Shown here piece by piece: positions 12,420-26,500 of a stretch of 64,000 bases of DNA (its first letter is position 1; each line of letters starts with the position of its first letter). The notes beneath the pieces were generated by a model. That model searched no databases. It had not been told where the DNA came from and saw nothing but the letters and a program-made list of their open reading frames with translations. The stretch comes from Atrichornis clamosus (taxonomy: Eukaryota > Chordata > Aves > Passeriformes > Menuridae): positions 558,001-622,000 of the forward strand of contig WBMZ01012071.1 of assembly GCA_013400975.1 (NCBI GenBank). The letters run 5' to 3'. The translations under genes were made by a program, and so were the position numbers.

Positions 12420-14692
12420 CTGGAAAAAAAGAGAAAAACCAGAGAAAAACAAAGAATTTGCACTTAGTTCTCACATTAAGCAGTGCACTGTGTCTAACAA
12501 GTACAAAAAAATAATCACTGCAGTAGAAAAAATACCAATAAACTGTATTTCTTCATAAAGTAGAAGCATCTTCCTTTGTGATGTTGTGGAGAGGCTACTG
12601 GGAGGCATGTTGTCACTCAAGCAGGGAGGTTAAGTACCACAAAAAGGCCACAAGGACCACGCCTGAGACACCACTCTGCTGATGTATACTGGTATCGTGG
12701 GACGTGTTCCAAATCATTTGTTTGGACAGATTGTCTTATATCTGGTCTCACGTTAATACAAGAGAAAAATACTGTAAGTATGAAAAACATCTCCTACAAG
12801 TGAAGATGTGAAAATGTGTTGTTTTTCCACTACCTGTTTTCTACAGCTCCTTTTGTACTCAGAAATATGTGAATAAACAGATATCTGACCGCATAAGAAG
12901 CGAAGACTCATCATTACAGGAATAACATAAAACAAAATAGAATTGTTTTTTAATGTCAATCACATTTCCCAGGGGCCTCATTGAGTGTAACTGCCTTTCC
13001 TTAACGTAGAAATATATTCTGCAATTCAAACTTGTGCCCCTCTTCAACGAATTTTTCATCTTTGGTAAAAAGTACTACACTGCAATTTAAGGCCTTTTCT
13101 GTCTCACACTTAGCAGTTAGACAAGATAAAATTTGCCTGTCCTCTTCGTCCTCTTATTAAAAGAAAAATTCAGATACTCCATAGTTAGTGAATGGAGAAA
13201 TGAATTGTAGAAGGTAAGAGGTGCCATGTGCCCAAAAACCTGTCTCTGGGGCTAAGAATAAGGTGAAGCTATATGGATGCAAAATTTTAGTTAAGAATAT
13301 CGTGACAAAAATATCAGAATTATAGTATTTAGAAGTATAACTCAGTCCCTCAGGCCTGTGCCTACTCTTGCCCTCAGCAGGTATGTTTTACAGATCTTCT
13401 AGGCAGACAGAGATGATTTACTATTACGATAATAAATACTAAAGTGCTTGCTGAGATTTTTATTCCTGCCTTGCTGAAAGATTTGCACCATTTTGTCCTC
13501 GTACAGAATGAAACACAAGGGGCACAGAGCATTTTGGCTTTGTTGCATTTAAGTAAAATTTAAAATTCTCTTTCTGCCATGTGAATAACTATTACAAAAG
13601 ATGGTGCTGTTTTAATTCCAGCATGAATCTGCGTACGGAAGCTTGTCATTCTCCGCTAAATGTACCAGGAGGCTGGTGAACTTTAATGCAAGAAGGAACA
13701 GTTTGCAGCGTCTGTTCTTTCAAAACAGCTTTCCTATCAACACAAAAACAATGTTTGTTGATTGCTCAGCTCCCACTTTCTAAACTACATAGTCTTAGCT
13801 TTAGGATTTTTGTTTAAGTACCATGCCTGCAATTAGAAAGTAGAACAAATTGTCGTATCACCTGAGACACCCAAAGAACTTGGCAGTCTGAAATATTAAT
13901 GATTTTACTCTGATACAGGAATCACAAAACCAGCATTATAATTTACATCAACAACAAAACCAAAGATGTGAGCAGAGCAGGTGTCTGTGTATGCAAACCA
14001 CTGAACTCCCTGAGCAGTGCTTGTCAGCTGCAGTGTGTGCTGTTGGTGATCTGCCACCTCGCTGATATTCACAACTGCACACCTCCACATAAACATCCCC
14101 GAAAATCAACTCTGAGTGTTCAAAAGGCTGCCAGCACACCTCACTTCTGAGAGTAACAGCACACGACACTTCTCCACACAAAGGGACTTTCTTGTTTAAA
14201 TCCTCCTAATTAACCTGTAACTTCGTCTGCATATTGCAGTGCCTGTTCCATCAATCTCTTTGTACTATCAATCTTTCCCTTCTTGGATCTCAGACAAGTG
14301 TCTTACCACAAAGTGGCACCTGACCCTTCTAGACAAATGACTTCAATTTGCAGCCAGTGACACTAAAAGCCTCTCTCTCCTATTTTGTATAGAACACATA
14401 ATTTAATTTCTTTAAAGAATTTATATGAATAAATATTTATAAGGTGATCTATGAGTATGGTTTTACATTTTGTCCTGTCATGTACTGAAGTCTCCATGGA
14501 ATTCTGCAAGGGAAAAGAGGCCAGTGCAGCAATGGCTCTGCTCTGGGAAATCAAGGACATATATATGGTCAGTTTAAAGTCATGGGACGCAATGTTAAAA
14601 TGTAAAGGATTAAAACCATGAAGGCATGACAAAAATATATGAGGCTATACAAGAGCTACATACTCGGTAATCTTAAAAATAAATTATCTTAA

Positions 14693-14710
14693 TAAGGAGA
14701 ATTCTCCTTA
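14693..14710. repeat. 18-bp perfect palindrome
   Basis: TAAGGAGAATTCTCCTTA reads identically on both strands and has no loop. A third, partial AGGGAGAATT copy follows at 14713. Confidence 0.97.
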
Positions 14711-14799
14711 ATAGGGAGAATTTACAGACCTAGAAACTGAAATCTACAGGTAAATATTAAACCACAATAAAAGGGTAAAAAGATGCAACCCTGTTGAAT

Positions 14800-14839
14800 A
14801 GTCAATAGTGTGGTATTGTCTCTAAGTCAATAGTGTGGT
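14800..14839. repeat. Short direct repeat
   Basis: AGTCAATAGTGTGGT occurs at 14800-14814 and again at 14825-14839, a small local duplication with a 10-bp spacer. Confidence 0.95.
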
Positions 14840-15355
14840 TAATTGAGCACAAAATCATACTGAAATATGCCAGTATTTTCCACGAGGGGCACACAGACAT
14901 CAAAACCTTATGAATATCTAAATTGGGATTACACAGATTCACATTTAAACCTACAAAGCATACTTGCAAGAGCTGAAATACTTGATTTTCTTTAACTTGC
15001 TCGCAGATTCCCAAAAGAGTTCACCACTGAATTCAATATATAATTAGCTGTCAAACTAACAAGTTCATCCTTCTAAAATCCTAACAAACACAACACAGAA
15101 AGCATCAGCAACAAAACTCTGTTCAGGTGGGCACGTCAGCTCAGCAGCAAAGGCGCAGGAGTTCCTTTGCAAAAAGCTGCATCTGGCACCTGTGCATCTC
15201 CCCCATCCGCATGGGAGGTGGAGTCACAGCCCGCAAGCTGCTCTGGTGACACAGGCTGGCAGGGCACTTCCAGCTGCACCAGCTCCTTCCCCTGGCAGCG
15301 CTGCGTCACCCGAGAGCGCTGCGGTGCCGGTGCCGGAGCGTGGCACCGACCCGGG

Positions 15356-15483
15356 CTGGCACATCCCAAACCTGCACACCCCGAACCTGCACACCCCGAG
15401 CTGGCACACCCCAAACTGGCACACCCCAAACTGGCACACTCCAAACTGGCACACCCCAAACTGGCACACCCCGAGCTGGCACC
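15356..15483. repeat. 15-bp minisatellite, about 8.5 units
   Basis: Tandem units of the form CTGGCACACCCCAAA, with variants CCTGCACACCCCGAA and ...CCCCGAG, repeat eight times plus a partial copy. Because 15 is divisible by three and the unit lacks stops, it holds reading frames open on both strands. This explains the cluster of overlapping 80-163-codon open frames at 15.1-15.7 kb, which encode only repeats such as TPNWH. The flanks (15.2-15.55 kb) are GC-rich. Confidence 0.95.
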
Positions 15484-16802
15484 ACCGCGCCAGCTGCACT
15501 GCAGGACAGAGCTGGAGGCCACCCAGGGATGGGACGCCCTTCCATAAACACACACGAGCCTCAGCCGTGCTGCTGCAGAAGCTGCTGTGGCTATTTTGTG
15601 CAGGCAAAAGGGAAGAGTCACAGAGATCTCTACTAATGGGAAAGACTATTACAGTAAGAACGAATCACTTTAATAGTCAATGAAAAAGTTTTCCTTTTAG
15701 ATCCACATATTGGAAAAAGGTTTAGAAAAGCCAGAATTTCTTTCTACCAGTTCTGTGGCCACAAGCAACGCCTAGATAAACTATTTCTTTATATCAATTT
15801 TAGGATTGATCAGAAAGCAATAGTGAAAATAAAGTTTTTCACAGCTTCCTAAAAAAAATTCAGTAGTTCTCCTATGAATGTTGCCTAGTTCAGAGTCTTA
15901 TTCCAGCAAATATCTGTAAGATTCAGGCAATTCTTAAAAGTCAGGCATTTCCTCAACTTGCAAGAAAATAATAAATGGACCAAAGAGATGTTAAGCATCA
16001 CAGTATTTTGATCTGCAATTAATTATGTATCTTTACTACGTTCCAAATTGATGTGAGGATGTATACTGTTGAAAGACTACAAACTGGCTGCACTACCTGC
16101 AAATTACACAAAACTTGTTCGTATCCGGGGCTGATCTAGAGGAACAGAGGCAATATTCTTCTCGCTCAAGTTATTCTGAATTTCATTGTTGTAGTACCCA
16201 CCCAAGAACTGCTTCTGTAACCAACATATTTAGGTGTTTGATTTACACCACAATACAATGCCATTACAAACACCCTCTTTATCCCTACAATAGTAGCAGT
16301 AACACACAGGTGAAATGCACATTCCAAATGGTACAATCTGTCATGAACAAATACATTTAGCAGCTTAAGGACTAGTCATTATGGAATTGGTGGAGATTCC
16401 AAATTAAAAAGATAGGTAGCTAAGCAACAGCAAGCTTCCTCCTGTGAACAGTTTTCTGTTGTACGCTCTCTAGTTCTGGTAGACTCATTATCCTGTGGAA
16501 CTTAAAAACAGTTAACAGAGAGTTGCTCCAAGTTCTGTAATTAAGGAGAGGATAAAACAGTGTATTTTCAAATTGGATGAGTCTATAGGGACCTGAATGG
16601 AAAGTATCCAAGACTTTGAATGAAGGTGTTTCATAAAACATGCAATACGTGCTACTCCAATTAAAATGAGCTTTATGCAAAAAATAATTAAAAAATATTA
16701 AAGCTGAAGTGGTAATTAGATTAAGAATGGTTTAATTAAAAATGTTACATCACAACAGGAATAAGATTTAAAACATCATATATTAACATTTCACATGGCA
16801 AT

Positions 16803-16842
16803 CACTGTGTTAAATTTATCTATAATGATAAATTTAACAGTG
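16803..16842. repeat. Inverted repeat, 13-bp perfect stem with TATAAT loop
   Basis: Arms 16808-16820 (TGTTAAATTTATC) and 16827-16839 (GATAAATTTAACA) are exact reverse complements around the 6-nt loop TATAAT at 16821-16826. CACTG at 16803 can extend pairing to CAGTG at 16838-16842 with a two-base offset. Confidence 0.97.
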
Positions 16843-16852
16843 TTTTCCACAC

Positions 16853-16890
16853 TGGAAGACTGCTGGATTATAATATCCAGCAGTCTTCCA
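16853..16890. repeat. Inverted repeat, 16-bp perfect stem with the same TATAAT loop
   Basis: Arms 16853-16868 (TGGAAGACTGCTGGAT) and 16875-16890 (ATCCAGCAGTCTTCCA) are exact reverse complements around TATAAT at 16869-16874. It starts only 10 bases after the previous hairpin ends. Confidence 0.97.
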
Positions 16891-19207
16891 ACAGAACCCC
16901 CTTTTGCCCTAGTGTCCTCAGTAAGGACAAAAATATTGTTAGAGTAAGGTTTTGGTTAAGCTCAGAATCCACATTTGCATAGTAGCAGCACAGAAAGCAG
17001 TGCATGCAGTCAGGAATGCAGTAATTCCCAAATGGAAAAGGGATACACAAATTCTTCAATCTCCTCCAGCATCTTTTTCCAAACAGGGCTATAAGAAAGG
17101 GTGCACAAGCTCAGAAATGAATGTGCACATCATCCTTGTGCAAGGGATGTTCTCCCCAACCTGAGGCAGATGGTGTGTGTTTGTACCAGGAGTGCAAAAT
17201 GTCCCTGTGCAACTGCACAAAAAGAACACATCAGAAGCGCTGTGTGCCAGCGAGTCCATGAAAGTGGCAGCTATTGGATTTCAAATTAATCCCTGCTTAA
17301 TTCTCTCTGCAGTTTCAGCGCCGAGCGTCCTAGACCCAGTTTTCGCCTATTTATTGCAGCACACGTGGTATGAAACATCTGAGGGTTCTGGGGCTGCCTG
17401 GCAGACAGCAGCAGCTCCGAACCCGGGAAGCCTCTGCACACCCTCTGTGGAGTTCTCCACCTCTGCTGGTCCTGGGAGTCAGCAAGCACTCACAGGGAAG
17501 TGAAACACACTTTGTCTGTGCAGTTCTTGCACTCACTGGGGTAAATTTTATGTATTTTCGGGTGTGAATTTCCAAGTCTTCTTCGTGGTCATTCTCCATT
17601 TAAACGAAAATTTCTATTTCTTCCACCGTGTCATAAAGGTTTTCTTGTTTCTCAAGGTACCCAATTTTATGTGAGGCTGTGTGGCAAAGACTAGTTTTGA
17701 AATCTGAAAAAAAGATCCACATCTCAAAACACGTCTTTGAAATTCAAGGCAAACCTCAAATCCAAAACTGGAACGACCCACCTGCTTCTCATCTCAGAAA
17801 ATGGATCTCAAACTGAAGTAAATTCCTTGGAAAAGCTAAATTCTGCTACACAGTGCATTGTGCCAATAGCATGCTATATATTTCCTAGAGGCACGCCTTA
17901 ACAACTCAGGTTTACTTGCAATTTACAATTTCAAACTGGGTAATCCTTTCAATTCTTATGACAAAGCACACAACAAAGTTTATTTTCAGAATTAATTTAT
18001 ATGTATCACAAGCAAATCACAGCATAAAGTATGTCCTCAAAGCTTTTAGTGGACGTCTGCACTTCTGATTTGTCAGGTACAGTTTGGATTTTGGGGTCCT
18101 CACAGTGGGGGAAATCAAATAACTCCAGCCATCTAGTAATAGTTTAATCCTTTCTGTGCCCACAGCAAGATTAAAGTCATAAGAGAACTCCAGCATAAAC
18201 AGTGCCTGTTAATCTGCAAAACAATTTAAAGCATTGTCTAATCTCCCAGTGCCATGATTACTGATATCTCAAATATTAATAAAATAATGAAGAAAGTTCA
18301 TTCATCAACAACAAAAACTCACAAAGGGAATGGAAAAAAACAGCAGCTAAACTAAATTAACATCAATAATAACAACTCCATTTTAATATTTATTTTGTAT
18401 GATCATTGTAATAGGAACAATACTGTTATGATAGCTTTACTTTTTCATTTCCTTCTAAAATAATCTAGAAGGGCTTTTTGAAAAAAGCTTCTACTTATTA
18501 CTGTCTACTTTCAGTGTTATCTCTTAGCATTTCACAGCACTGTAAAGTGCTTTTAGTGGTTTAACAATTATTCACTAATCTTCCAACCTGTGATACAATA
18601 CATAATATACAACTTCTAATCAAAGGGAGCCTTCCCAGCACGTGGGACCCAGGGCAGCTGAATTCCCAGGCAAGCCAACGCTCAGATGAGTGATGCCCGC
18701 CTGGCAAACACAAGCGGGATTGCAGCAGGGGGACTCCAAACCCAGGAGTATGGTTTGTTCACCCAAAGGGAACACACACATCTCTGGCCTGGCCGAGGTT
18801 CCCTTCCTACCTGTGCTCGACAGCCGGGCACAGGGCCGAGCTCTCACCTGCTCTGCTAACACCGGGCTGCGTTACGGAACTCACGTGTGCTTCAGGGAGG
18901 AGGCAAGTCATACGATAAAGCTGATCTAGAAAATGAAAGTGCAACTGCATCTATTTAAGGAATGATAAGCAAATTGTTTTTATATTTGCCTTTATATTTT
19001 AATCAAATGCATACCCGTATATGAAGCCGTGATCATGATTTTTCACAAAAGGACACCTAAGTCGACAGCAAATATATGAATCACATTTGCAAACACAAAG
19101 GTTCATGTCAACTGAAGCATGCAAAAATACCAGATGAGCAGCTTAATTAAGTAACTTGGTATTCAAAAGGCTGTATTCAAAACTCAGTCACTGCTACTTT
19201 GAGAAGC

Positions 19208-19257
19208 ATCCTCCTCTTTTAATACGCTTATGTTTAATTAATTTAAACGAGGAGGAT
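19208..19257. repeat. Inverted repeat with 9-bp outer arms
   Basis: ATCCTCCTC at 19208-19216 pairs with GAGGAGGAT at 19249-19257. The intervening DNA contains a smaller GTTTAA...TTAAAC hairpin next to the right arm. Confidence 0.9.
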
Positions 19258-22200
19258 TTTTAGCAAAAAAGACTAAAGGCATTTAGTCCTCAGTGTCATG
19301 CCACAAATGGAAAGATAATATCCTTGAGGTCCTTACACTGGGCGGGGCCAAAAAATGACAAAAACATGCACTGGCAAGGCAGACCTCAGCAGAGAGAAAC
19401 CTCTAAAAATGATCAGATATAAAAGCAACTCACTGCTACTGAAACTTTGGGTTAAGTAGGTAGAAACTGCAGAGAACAAAGGAGGTGAAAAGGGGGTGTA
19501 GAGAGGCTGCTAGAGGGACAAGGATATTTTGTATTCACAAAAATACAGTTATTTAAGTAGGGCTAAGCTATTCTCAGAGCACTGTTTTTCCACGAGCGTG
19601 CACTGCTCACCTTCCCCTGAGAAAACATTATCTCAAAGTCTTGTACTGTGCAGGTCTTGTTCACACAAAGCCAACATTGCACTGCCAGTGGGATCAGACC
19701 AGAGCCAACCTCTCAGCTCTGCAGAGCCAAGGCTGTACGTGCACACACGGCCTCCCTCCTGTCTCATCTGGGGTGATTATTCCAAGTGCCAGCCTCATCA
19801 GCCTCATCCAGCCCAACTTTCCAAGGAGCACAGCACACCTGCTTCCTTCTAGGAACTCGAAGTTGTTTCCCTTAGCATCTCTCTGAACTACAAGGTGAGT
19901 CCACTCAAATGCTTTTAAATCAATATGCTCTAAGGCAGGTTTTTTTGTAATCGCATAAAATTAATTGTATGCTTAGAACTTCCATTATGAAATGTAATTT
20001 TGATCATTCAAATTCAAGCAAAGTTTTCTCTGTTTATATGGAGAAACCATGATGTTCCTAAATTATTATTATTCCTTTCAAAGTAGTAGTGATGCTTCTA
20101 ACCACACTTGTTTTCTGCATCTCCTGTAAGTATCTATTAATTTACTGTCAGGTGACAGGCTGTATTAACAATAGATTCAGACTACATTAGTTCTCATACC
20201 AAATATGCCATACTGTCTACAAGATCTAATCAAATATTACTATTTGAACAGCTACATTTGAAATCCAAGTTAGTATTCCTTTTTCACATAGTTTTTTGTT
20301 GAATGCCCATTTCTCAAATCTCTACACCTATAATTTTGAAAGTTCTCCTTTACCCTAAGCTGTGTGCTACATTATATGCATTTGCAGTAAAGCCCCACAT
20401 TTTCTAGCTCCAGCTTGCACAACTTGAAACAGCATTACACTGAAGAGGCAGGCATGAAAAAAAATGAATGGAGGGAGAAGCAGGGCTGAGGCAAATGATG
20501 CCTTCACACTTATAAGAGCAAAATCAAGTATGGCTGTACTTTTATTGCAATATATTTTCATTTACAGTGAGAAACATGTATTACAGCTGGTGACAGGTAG
20601 GTTTCTTCCCCATCACCACCCAGCTTTTAAAGGAGATTCTGTATTCAGTAGTTTTGTACTCATAACCAAACGAGTGTTCTTACACAAGTTTGTATTTTAT
20701 GTACTCTCTTACAGAAGCAGGAAAAGAGGAAAAGGCGGAAGATCTATTCTGAAATATCAACACAGTATTTTTGGGTAGTCTAGCTGCTATACAAAACAAA
20801 TCATAAAACACGGACACAGCAATCATACAGGCACTTATTTAGTGGCTGCACATAATTACACCTAGACAAGAAAGCATTTCTGTTACACTCGCTATGTCAA
20901 AGGACAAGGAGTCCCAGAGAGCAGATCCATTCCTGAGAAGAGTTTTTGTAGGCATTAAGAAAGAACAGCAGATTTATGGCATCATAAATAATCACTGTTC
21001 CCACATGACATTTGCATGACATGGGTCATCAGTCGAATGCTGTGTGTGGCTCACACAGACCATCCTTCTGGAAGAATGAATGGCTGTAGCTGAGTACACA
21101 CCCTCCCAACACCTTCACAGGCTACCACGCGTAACACGTACAGAACCAACAGCTTTCCAAAAGGGTCTTTCAAAATGATGAAACCACACATGGTCTTATC
21201 TAGGGTCAAACCAGGTGCACCTTTCCTGCCTCCTTCTGCACTAGCCACAGGTCAGGGCCCTACTGACGTCCTGCTGTCACGCAGTCCCCTCTCAGTACCA
21301 CTCATCACCCGTTTGTCAGCCATGTATTTGTAGATGGGCTTTCCTGTTCAGCACTCCTGAAAATCGCGGTCACTGGCTAAGCCACGGGAACACGGAACCA
21401 CAGGAGAGAGCTGTCAGTGGCTGACGCCCTTCATCCTGGGGAGAGGCCGAGGGGAGGAGAGAGCTGGCTACAGCACGGTGTAGCCAGTCACACACTGAGC
21501 AGGAAAGCAAATCACTCCAGAAGGAATCACTTGCACAAAGCTGAATCACAACCTCATGCAAAGAATTTGCACAGGAACGATGATGCGGGATGCTGTCTTG
21601 TCTGTCCAACAGTGCAACACAACTGCTCCATTAATGGAGTCTTCATTCATTTACCCCTTCCATTCATTCTTCAAATGGAAATGATTTCATCAAATTTCAA
21701 CCCTCTGAATTATTTAGGAAAACAATTCTAGACAGAGCACTAGAGAGCAGCCTGCCAATATCTCTATCTCCGGCCATTCATCAGTCCTGTCAAGAGCTTG
21801 TGAGTTACATTGCTGTACTCCTCACAGCATGCTACTGAAGAGTAAACAAAACATAATTAACACAAAAGAATCACCAGTAACACCTAGGATTACATGGTTA
21901 AGTGGAATAAATGTGTGAATATATTTGGAGCTAACAGTGCCTTCCCCTGAGGAAAAGTGTACAGAAAAGTATCTGCTGTCATAGCACTGCAAAATACATC
22001 AAGATTGATAGCATTTATATTTTTTGCTTATCAATGTGAGCTTATTGGTAACAGCTACTTTTTATGCTGCATAAGCTCAGAAGAAATACAGTAGATAGAA
22101 AAAAAAATCTGGCAAAACTCTTACTGCTAATTTTACTATTCACTGAAATACCATTTAAATAAACAATGTCTATCAGGGAAGCTTTCATGTGTAAATAATA

Positions 22201-23527
22201 AAAAAGTAATGATTAATAAGAACTGTACAAGGTTATGTGAGAAATGAAAATGTTACACAACACTGAACAGACACCAGAAAATGGAATTAAATCTTGCATC
22301 TTGGACAACCTACTATAAAATACTTCAGTAATCTGCTTTATATAGGAAGGTCCCGATCCTGCATATATTTAGTGACAGATAACACAAACTAAGTCAAAAA
22401 TGTAGTCTTATGCTCAAATTACACATGTACTTACACACACACTAAGGTTGTGCAACATTAAGCAATAAAATAACGACTAGGAAATACATTTCCCTTTGCC
22501 AAAGGATCTTACAGCATCCTCTCCTTTCCCTCTACTCAACACACACATCCATGCATGCACGTGGCTTTCTTATTCCTGCCATTATTATTCCAGGGACACA
22601 AATACAACCCATCAGAAACCTGTAAACCAGAGAACTAATTTAACAGGCACAGTGGATGCTGACCCTCCTATCCAGGCCTCATCTCACCAGAACTGCATGA
22701 ACAACCCTGTACTTTCAGTCAGGTAGTTCCCAAACATAGCTCTGGGGAGAGAAGGGCTAAGGAAGAATCAGACCACTCTGAGGTTCCTCTGAAGACGCTG
22801 GGAGTGGGTTTTGATAGAAGCCATTCAGCAGCATCAGAAAAGTGCTGAAGCAGAATATGTCTCACTCCTGCAATACAGCAAATCTCTGTCCTCTCACAAG
22901 TTTCTACTACAGACAAAGCCAGGAAAATTCTGAACAAGTTGGGCATAATTTGGGGATGCCGAAGGCAGTGTTTTCATAGCCTAAACAGTCTTCTGCAGAA
23001 AAATTAGCTGAAAGCTAGGAAAGAGGCCATTTCTTTGTATATAAAACTAAAGTCTTACTAATCAATGACCACTTAGGAGCATTGCTTACTTTCACATTTG
23101 CCAGTAAGTCTCATTCCAAATGCAAAGCTTGGTCCACCAAAGACCGAGACTCCTACAGAACAGCAAAACCGATCACCAAAATTAAAGTAACTCTGGAATA
23201 GTATTTCTGCTCTTAAAGACTGTATTTAACAAAAGAAAAAGTGATTTAATTTACTAATTAAAGGCTTTGCTAAATCAGTTTTCCTTTAACTAGGGAAGTC
23301 CTAAAATTTATTTTAGGTCAACCATAAATTTGGAATTACTATACCATAGCATTTTATAGGTTGTTCTGATATAGACAAGATTTATAATTTTTTAATTTAA
23401 TAAAGATTAAAAAAATAAATGTAGCTGTAGCTCTTCATTCCAAGACATTTACAGCTTTTAATTTACATTAGAAGACAATGAATAAAGTAATTTCTGTCCA
23501 ATGTAGACTTTTACAGCTACTGTTTAC

Positions 23528-23528
<1 letters not shown>

Positions 23529-23572
<44 letters not shown>
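23529..23572. repeat. (AAT)n microsatellite, about 14-15 units
   Basis: An uninterrupted run of AAT/ATA trinucleotides of about 44 bp lies in the last PIGK intron. It is likely polymorphic in length. Confidence 0.98.
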
Positions 23573-23574
<2 letters not shown>

Positions 23575-26500
23575 ATATAATAGTCTCTACAACCCCAAAA
23601 TTCTACTGCTAGGAATTATGCTTTCTCACGAGGGTTTTTGTGGTCTAATTGTCTTCATGTAATATTGATATCTGGTACTTGGATGTAATTAAGAACGGGG
23701 GAACCATTCTTAGAATACTATTCCAATCCATTAGGTAAATTTTCTCACTATGATATGAAAATTTTCATCTACTTAATTAGCACACCTACTTCTTCCATGC
23801 TTAAGTGCACCTAAGCTGTGTTTTATGATGGCCCAAGGAAAAGAAAAAGAAACCACAACACATCAATTATGCCTCCACTCAGTTGTACAACTATTTTTAA
23901 ATGTGTGAACAGTTAAGACAAAATTGAAAAATTACCATAATAGGCTTTTGACACTTCCCCGCTTAAGCAAAAATTAATTCTAACTCCCTGTTTTTATGCA
24001 AAGCCTTTATAATTTCTCTAATCTCGAGTTCCCATGAGAGAGAACACAATTCTTTCAAGTACAAGTATGTGAGGCTTGGCATCTTCTCTTTTTAGTTATG
24101 CAGTTTATTTGATGGAAGTCCAAACCGCTAAGCCTCCCTTTGTGCTTAATATAAGCCATCCTCAGTGGAAATACAAGTTAATTTAAGTAAAATGAAGTTT
24201 TAGGAAGAATGTATTCTCTTGCACAGAAAGCTTCACTAAATCAAAGCTTTTTTACATGCAACATCTGTTTCCTGAATTGCTCTAGAACTTGTAATAAAAA
24301 TAAACTAAAAAGAAGACAAATTTTTAAAAGGTACTTTTACATATGAAGCATCATAAACATAAAAACAGTCTAATGGAACCACTTACCTACCATTTCACTA
24401 GGTTCTGCAGTCTCACCTTGCATCGTGCGTGAAGACACTCTTGCAACATAATGAATGTTTTAAGAATAAGACATTAAGCATCAATTGTTTTATTAATGGT
24501 GACTATTATTAAAACCTACTGCTTGTGTTACAAAGGTGCAGCAGATCTATCGCTGGGATACACTTCCATACACACTAAGCTGTGTGGACAACATTCTAAA
24601 TTCACACAGTTATTTCACAGCATTGCTTAGCCCTGAAACACACGTGAAGTATTTGTACATCACATACCATGCCTTGGCAGCACAGGGTGTATTGTGATGC
24701 CTGCAAACCTATTAAGGTCACAGCCAGCCTGTGCAGGTATTTAGTCTATTCCCACGAGAGGCAGAAGCATATTATTTGCATACCATTATGCACTGAAAAA
24801 GCTATTCAGTTATCCCTGCTGGGACAACTCACCACACTGCCCTAAATAGCATTCACTTTTCCAATATTTGAAGGAACAGCAAATAAATGGGACCCAGTGC
24901 AGACACATCCAAAAAGACTCAGAATATCTAAGAATCTTGGCTTATAAATGACAAATGTGAATGAATGCAGACAAATATATCACCAAAAAAATCTCACAAA
25001 AGCAGGGACGGATGAAAAAAGTGAATTATATGCTTAGGAGAGGACTAAAACGTTGAGAGTGAAAATGGCTGAAGAGATAATTTTAGCAAAAAAGCTGACA
25101 TTAGCCAAACTTACTATGACCACAAAGGAGAGCAAAGAGTCTCAAAACACAGAACTCACTTAAAAATAGCCTACCTACATTTGCAGTGACAGCAGCAGTT
25201 CTAATATCATCTGCCCAAAACAAAGTGAGAGAGCTACTGATATTTTATCTATAGCAGTGTGCAATAGTTCCCATGATGTCAGCAACTGAGACCCATGGGA
25301 CCTGTACATGTTGGTCCTTCAGCACCAGCTGAAATACTGTGAATATTTGCTGTAATTGCAAATATGTTCTAACATGCCCTAGTTGCCCTCCTCGGTTTTA
25401 TTCCCCCCGTAATTACAATGTTTGGAATAAACATCTCCCAGACTCTGCTCACTCCCTTTTTCTACTTATCCTTCCTGATGTCAATACAGCCACGAAGAAG
25501 GGAGAATATAAATAATCTGTGTGCTTTGTGCAGAAATTCAGAAGAGATTAAGATAATGGTCCTTTACAGCCTTAGTCTGCAAATCAGAACCTCTCACTGT
25601 TAACCTTGGTTTGCTTTTTGCCGACCTGCTGCCTGAAGTTTACTTTAAGCTGTAAGCATTTTTGAACCTGTCTCTTTCGGTAAAGCTCTGAGCACAGACA
25701 CAGCACAAAAGGAACAGCAACCATTGCCTTAAAATCACAGTTGTGAGCAGGTTGTGAAGAACAACAAAAGGGGATCGTGGCACGATCAGTTCCATGCCAA
25801 AACAAAGACACAGAAACATCAATAGTGCATACTGAAAGGTTTGTGCAAATAGGATCTTCAAACATATGGCTGGTTCAGCTGGAAAAAAAGCACAAATCAA
25901 TTTTTTGAATATAAGGAATAGAATAACTTTTTGAGTCCATGGCCATACAGTTACTACCGACCCTTCAAATGCAGTTATTTGAAGTTCAGATGAGCAAACC
26001 CCAGAGATCTACAGCACTCTATAAAGGCTGTCATGTTACAGTCATTTCCTGAACATCTTCCTTCATTTTACATCTTAAATAGTGCTTATTAAAAAGAAGC
26101 GGTTGCAGGAATTACCTCTTAAAGGAGCTGCAAATCCAATGCAGCATCTCGAACAATTATAGCTGCTACAGAGCCAGGGTATCTTTTCATATATTTTTTA
26201 ATAGTACATCTGACAATTCTATATGCTGGTGGGTATGAAACTGATGTCCATTAATCCATGAAATGGATGCGGCTACAGTCACATATAAAGCCTCATATTA
26301 GCAGTATTCTCAAGGGCAAACTGAGCACTCCCATGACATGCACAAAAGCCTCAAATTTATTTCCATTTCAACTTTCCAGAGTAACAACTATTTTTACCCT
26401 CTCTCATCTGCTCATGAGAAATAAAAACAGAAACTTTCAGGGAATACAAGTACACTTTATCAGTTTTGCTGATACTCCCTATCCTAGTTGGCTTTAGAAA

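Noticed and set aside
25640..25900. Hydrophobic minus-strand open frame with a CTTTTTTTCCAG acceptor.
   Set aside because: A second overlapping frame is equally open. The hydrophobicity follows from T-richness, and no PIGK or other family match was recognised.
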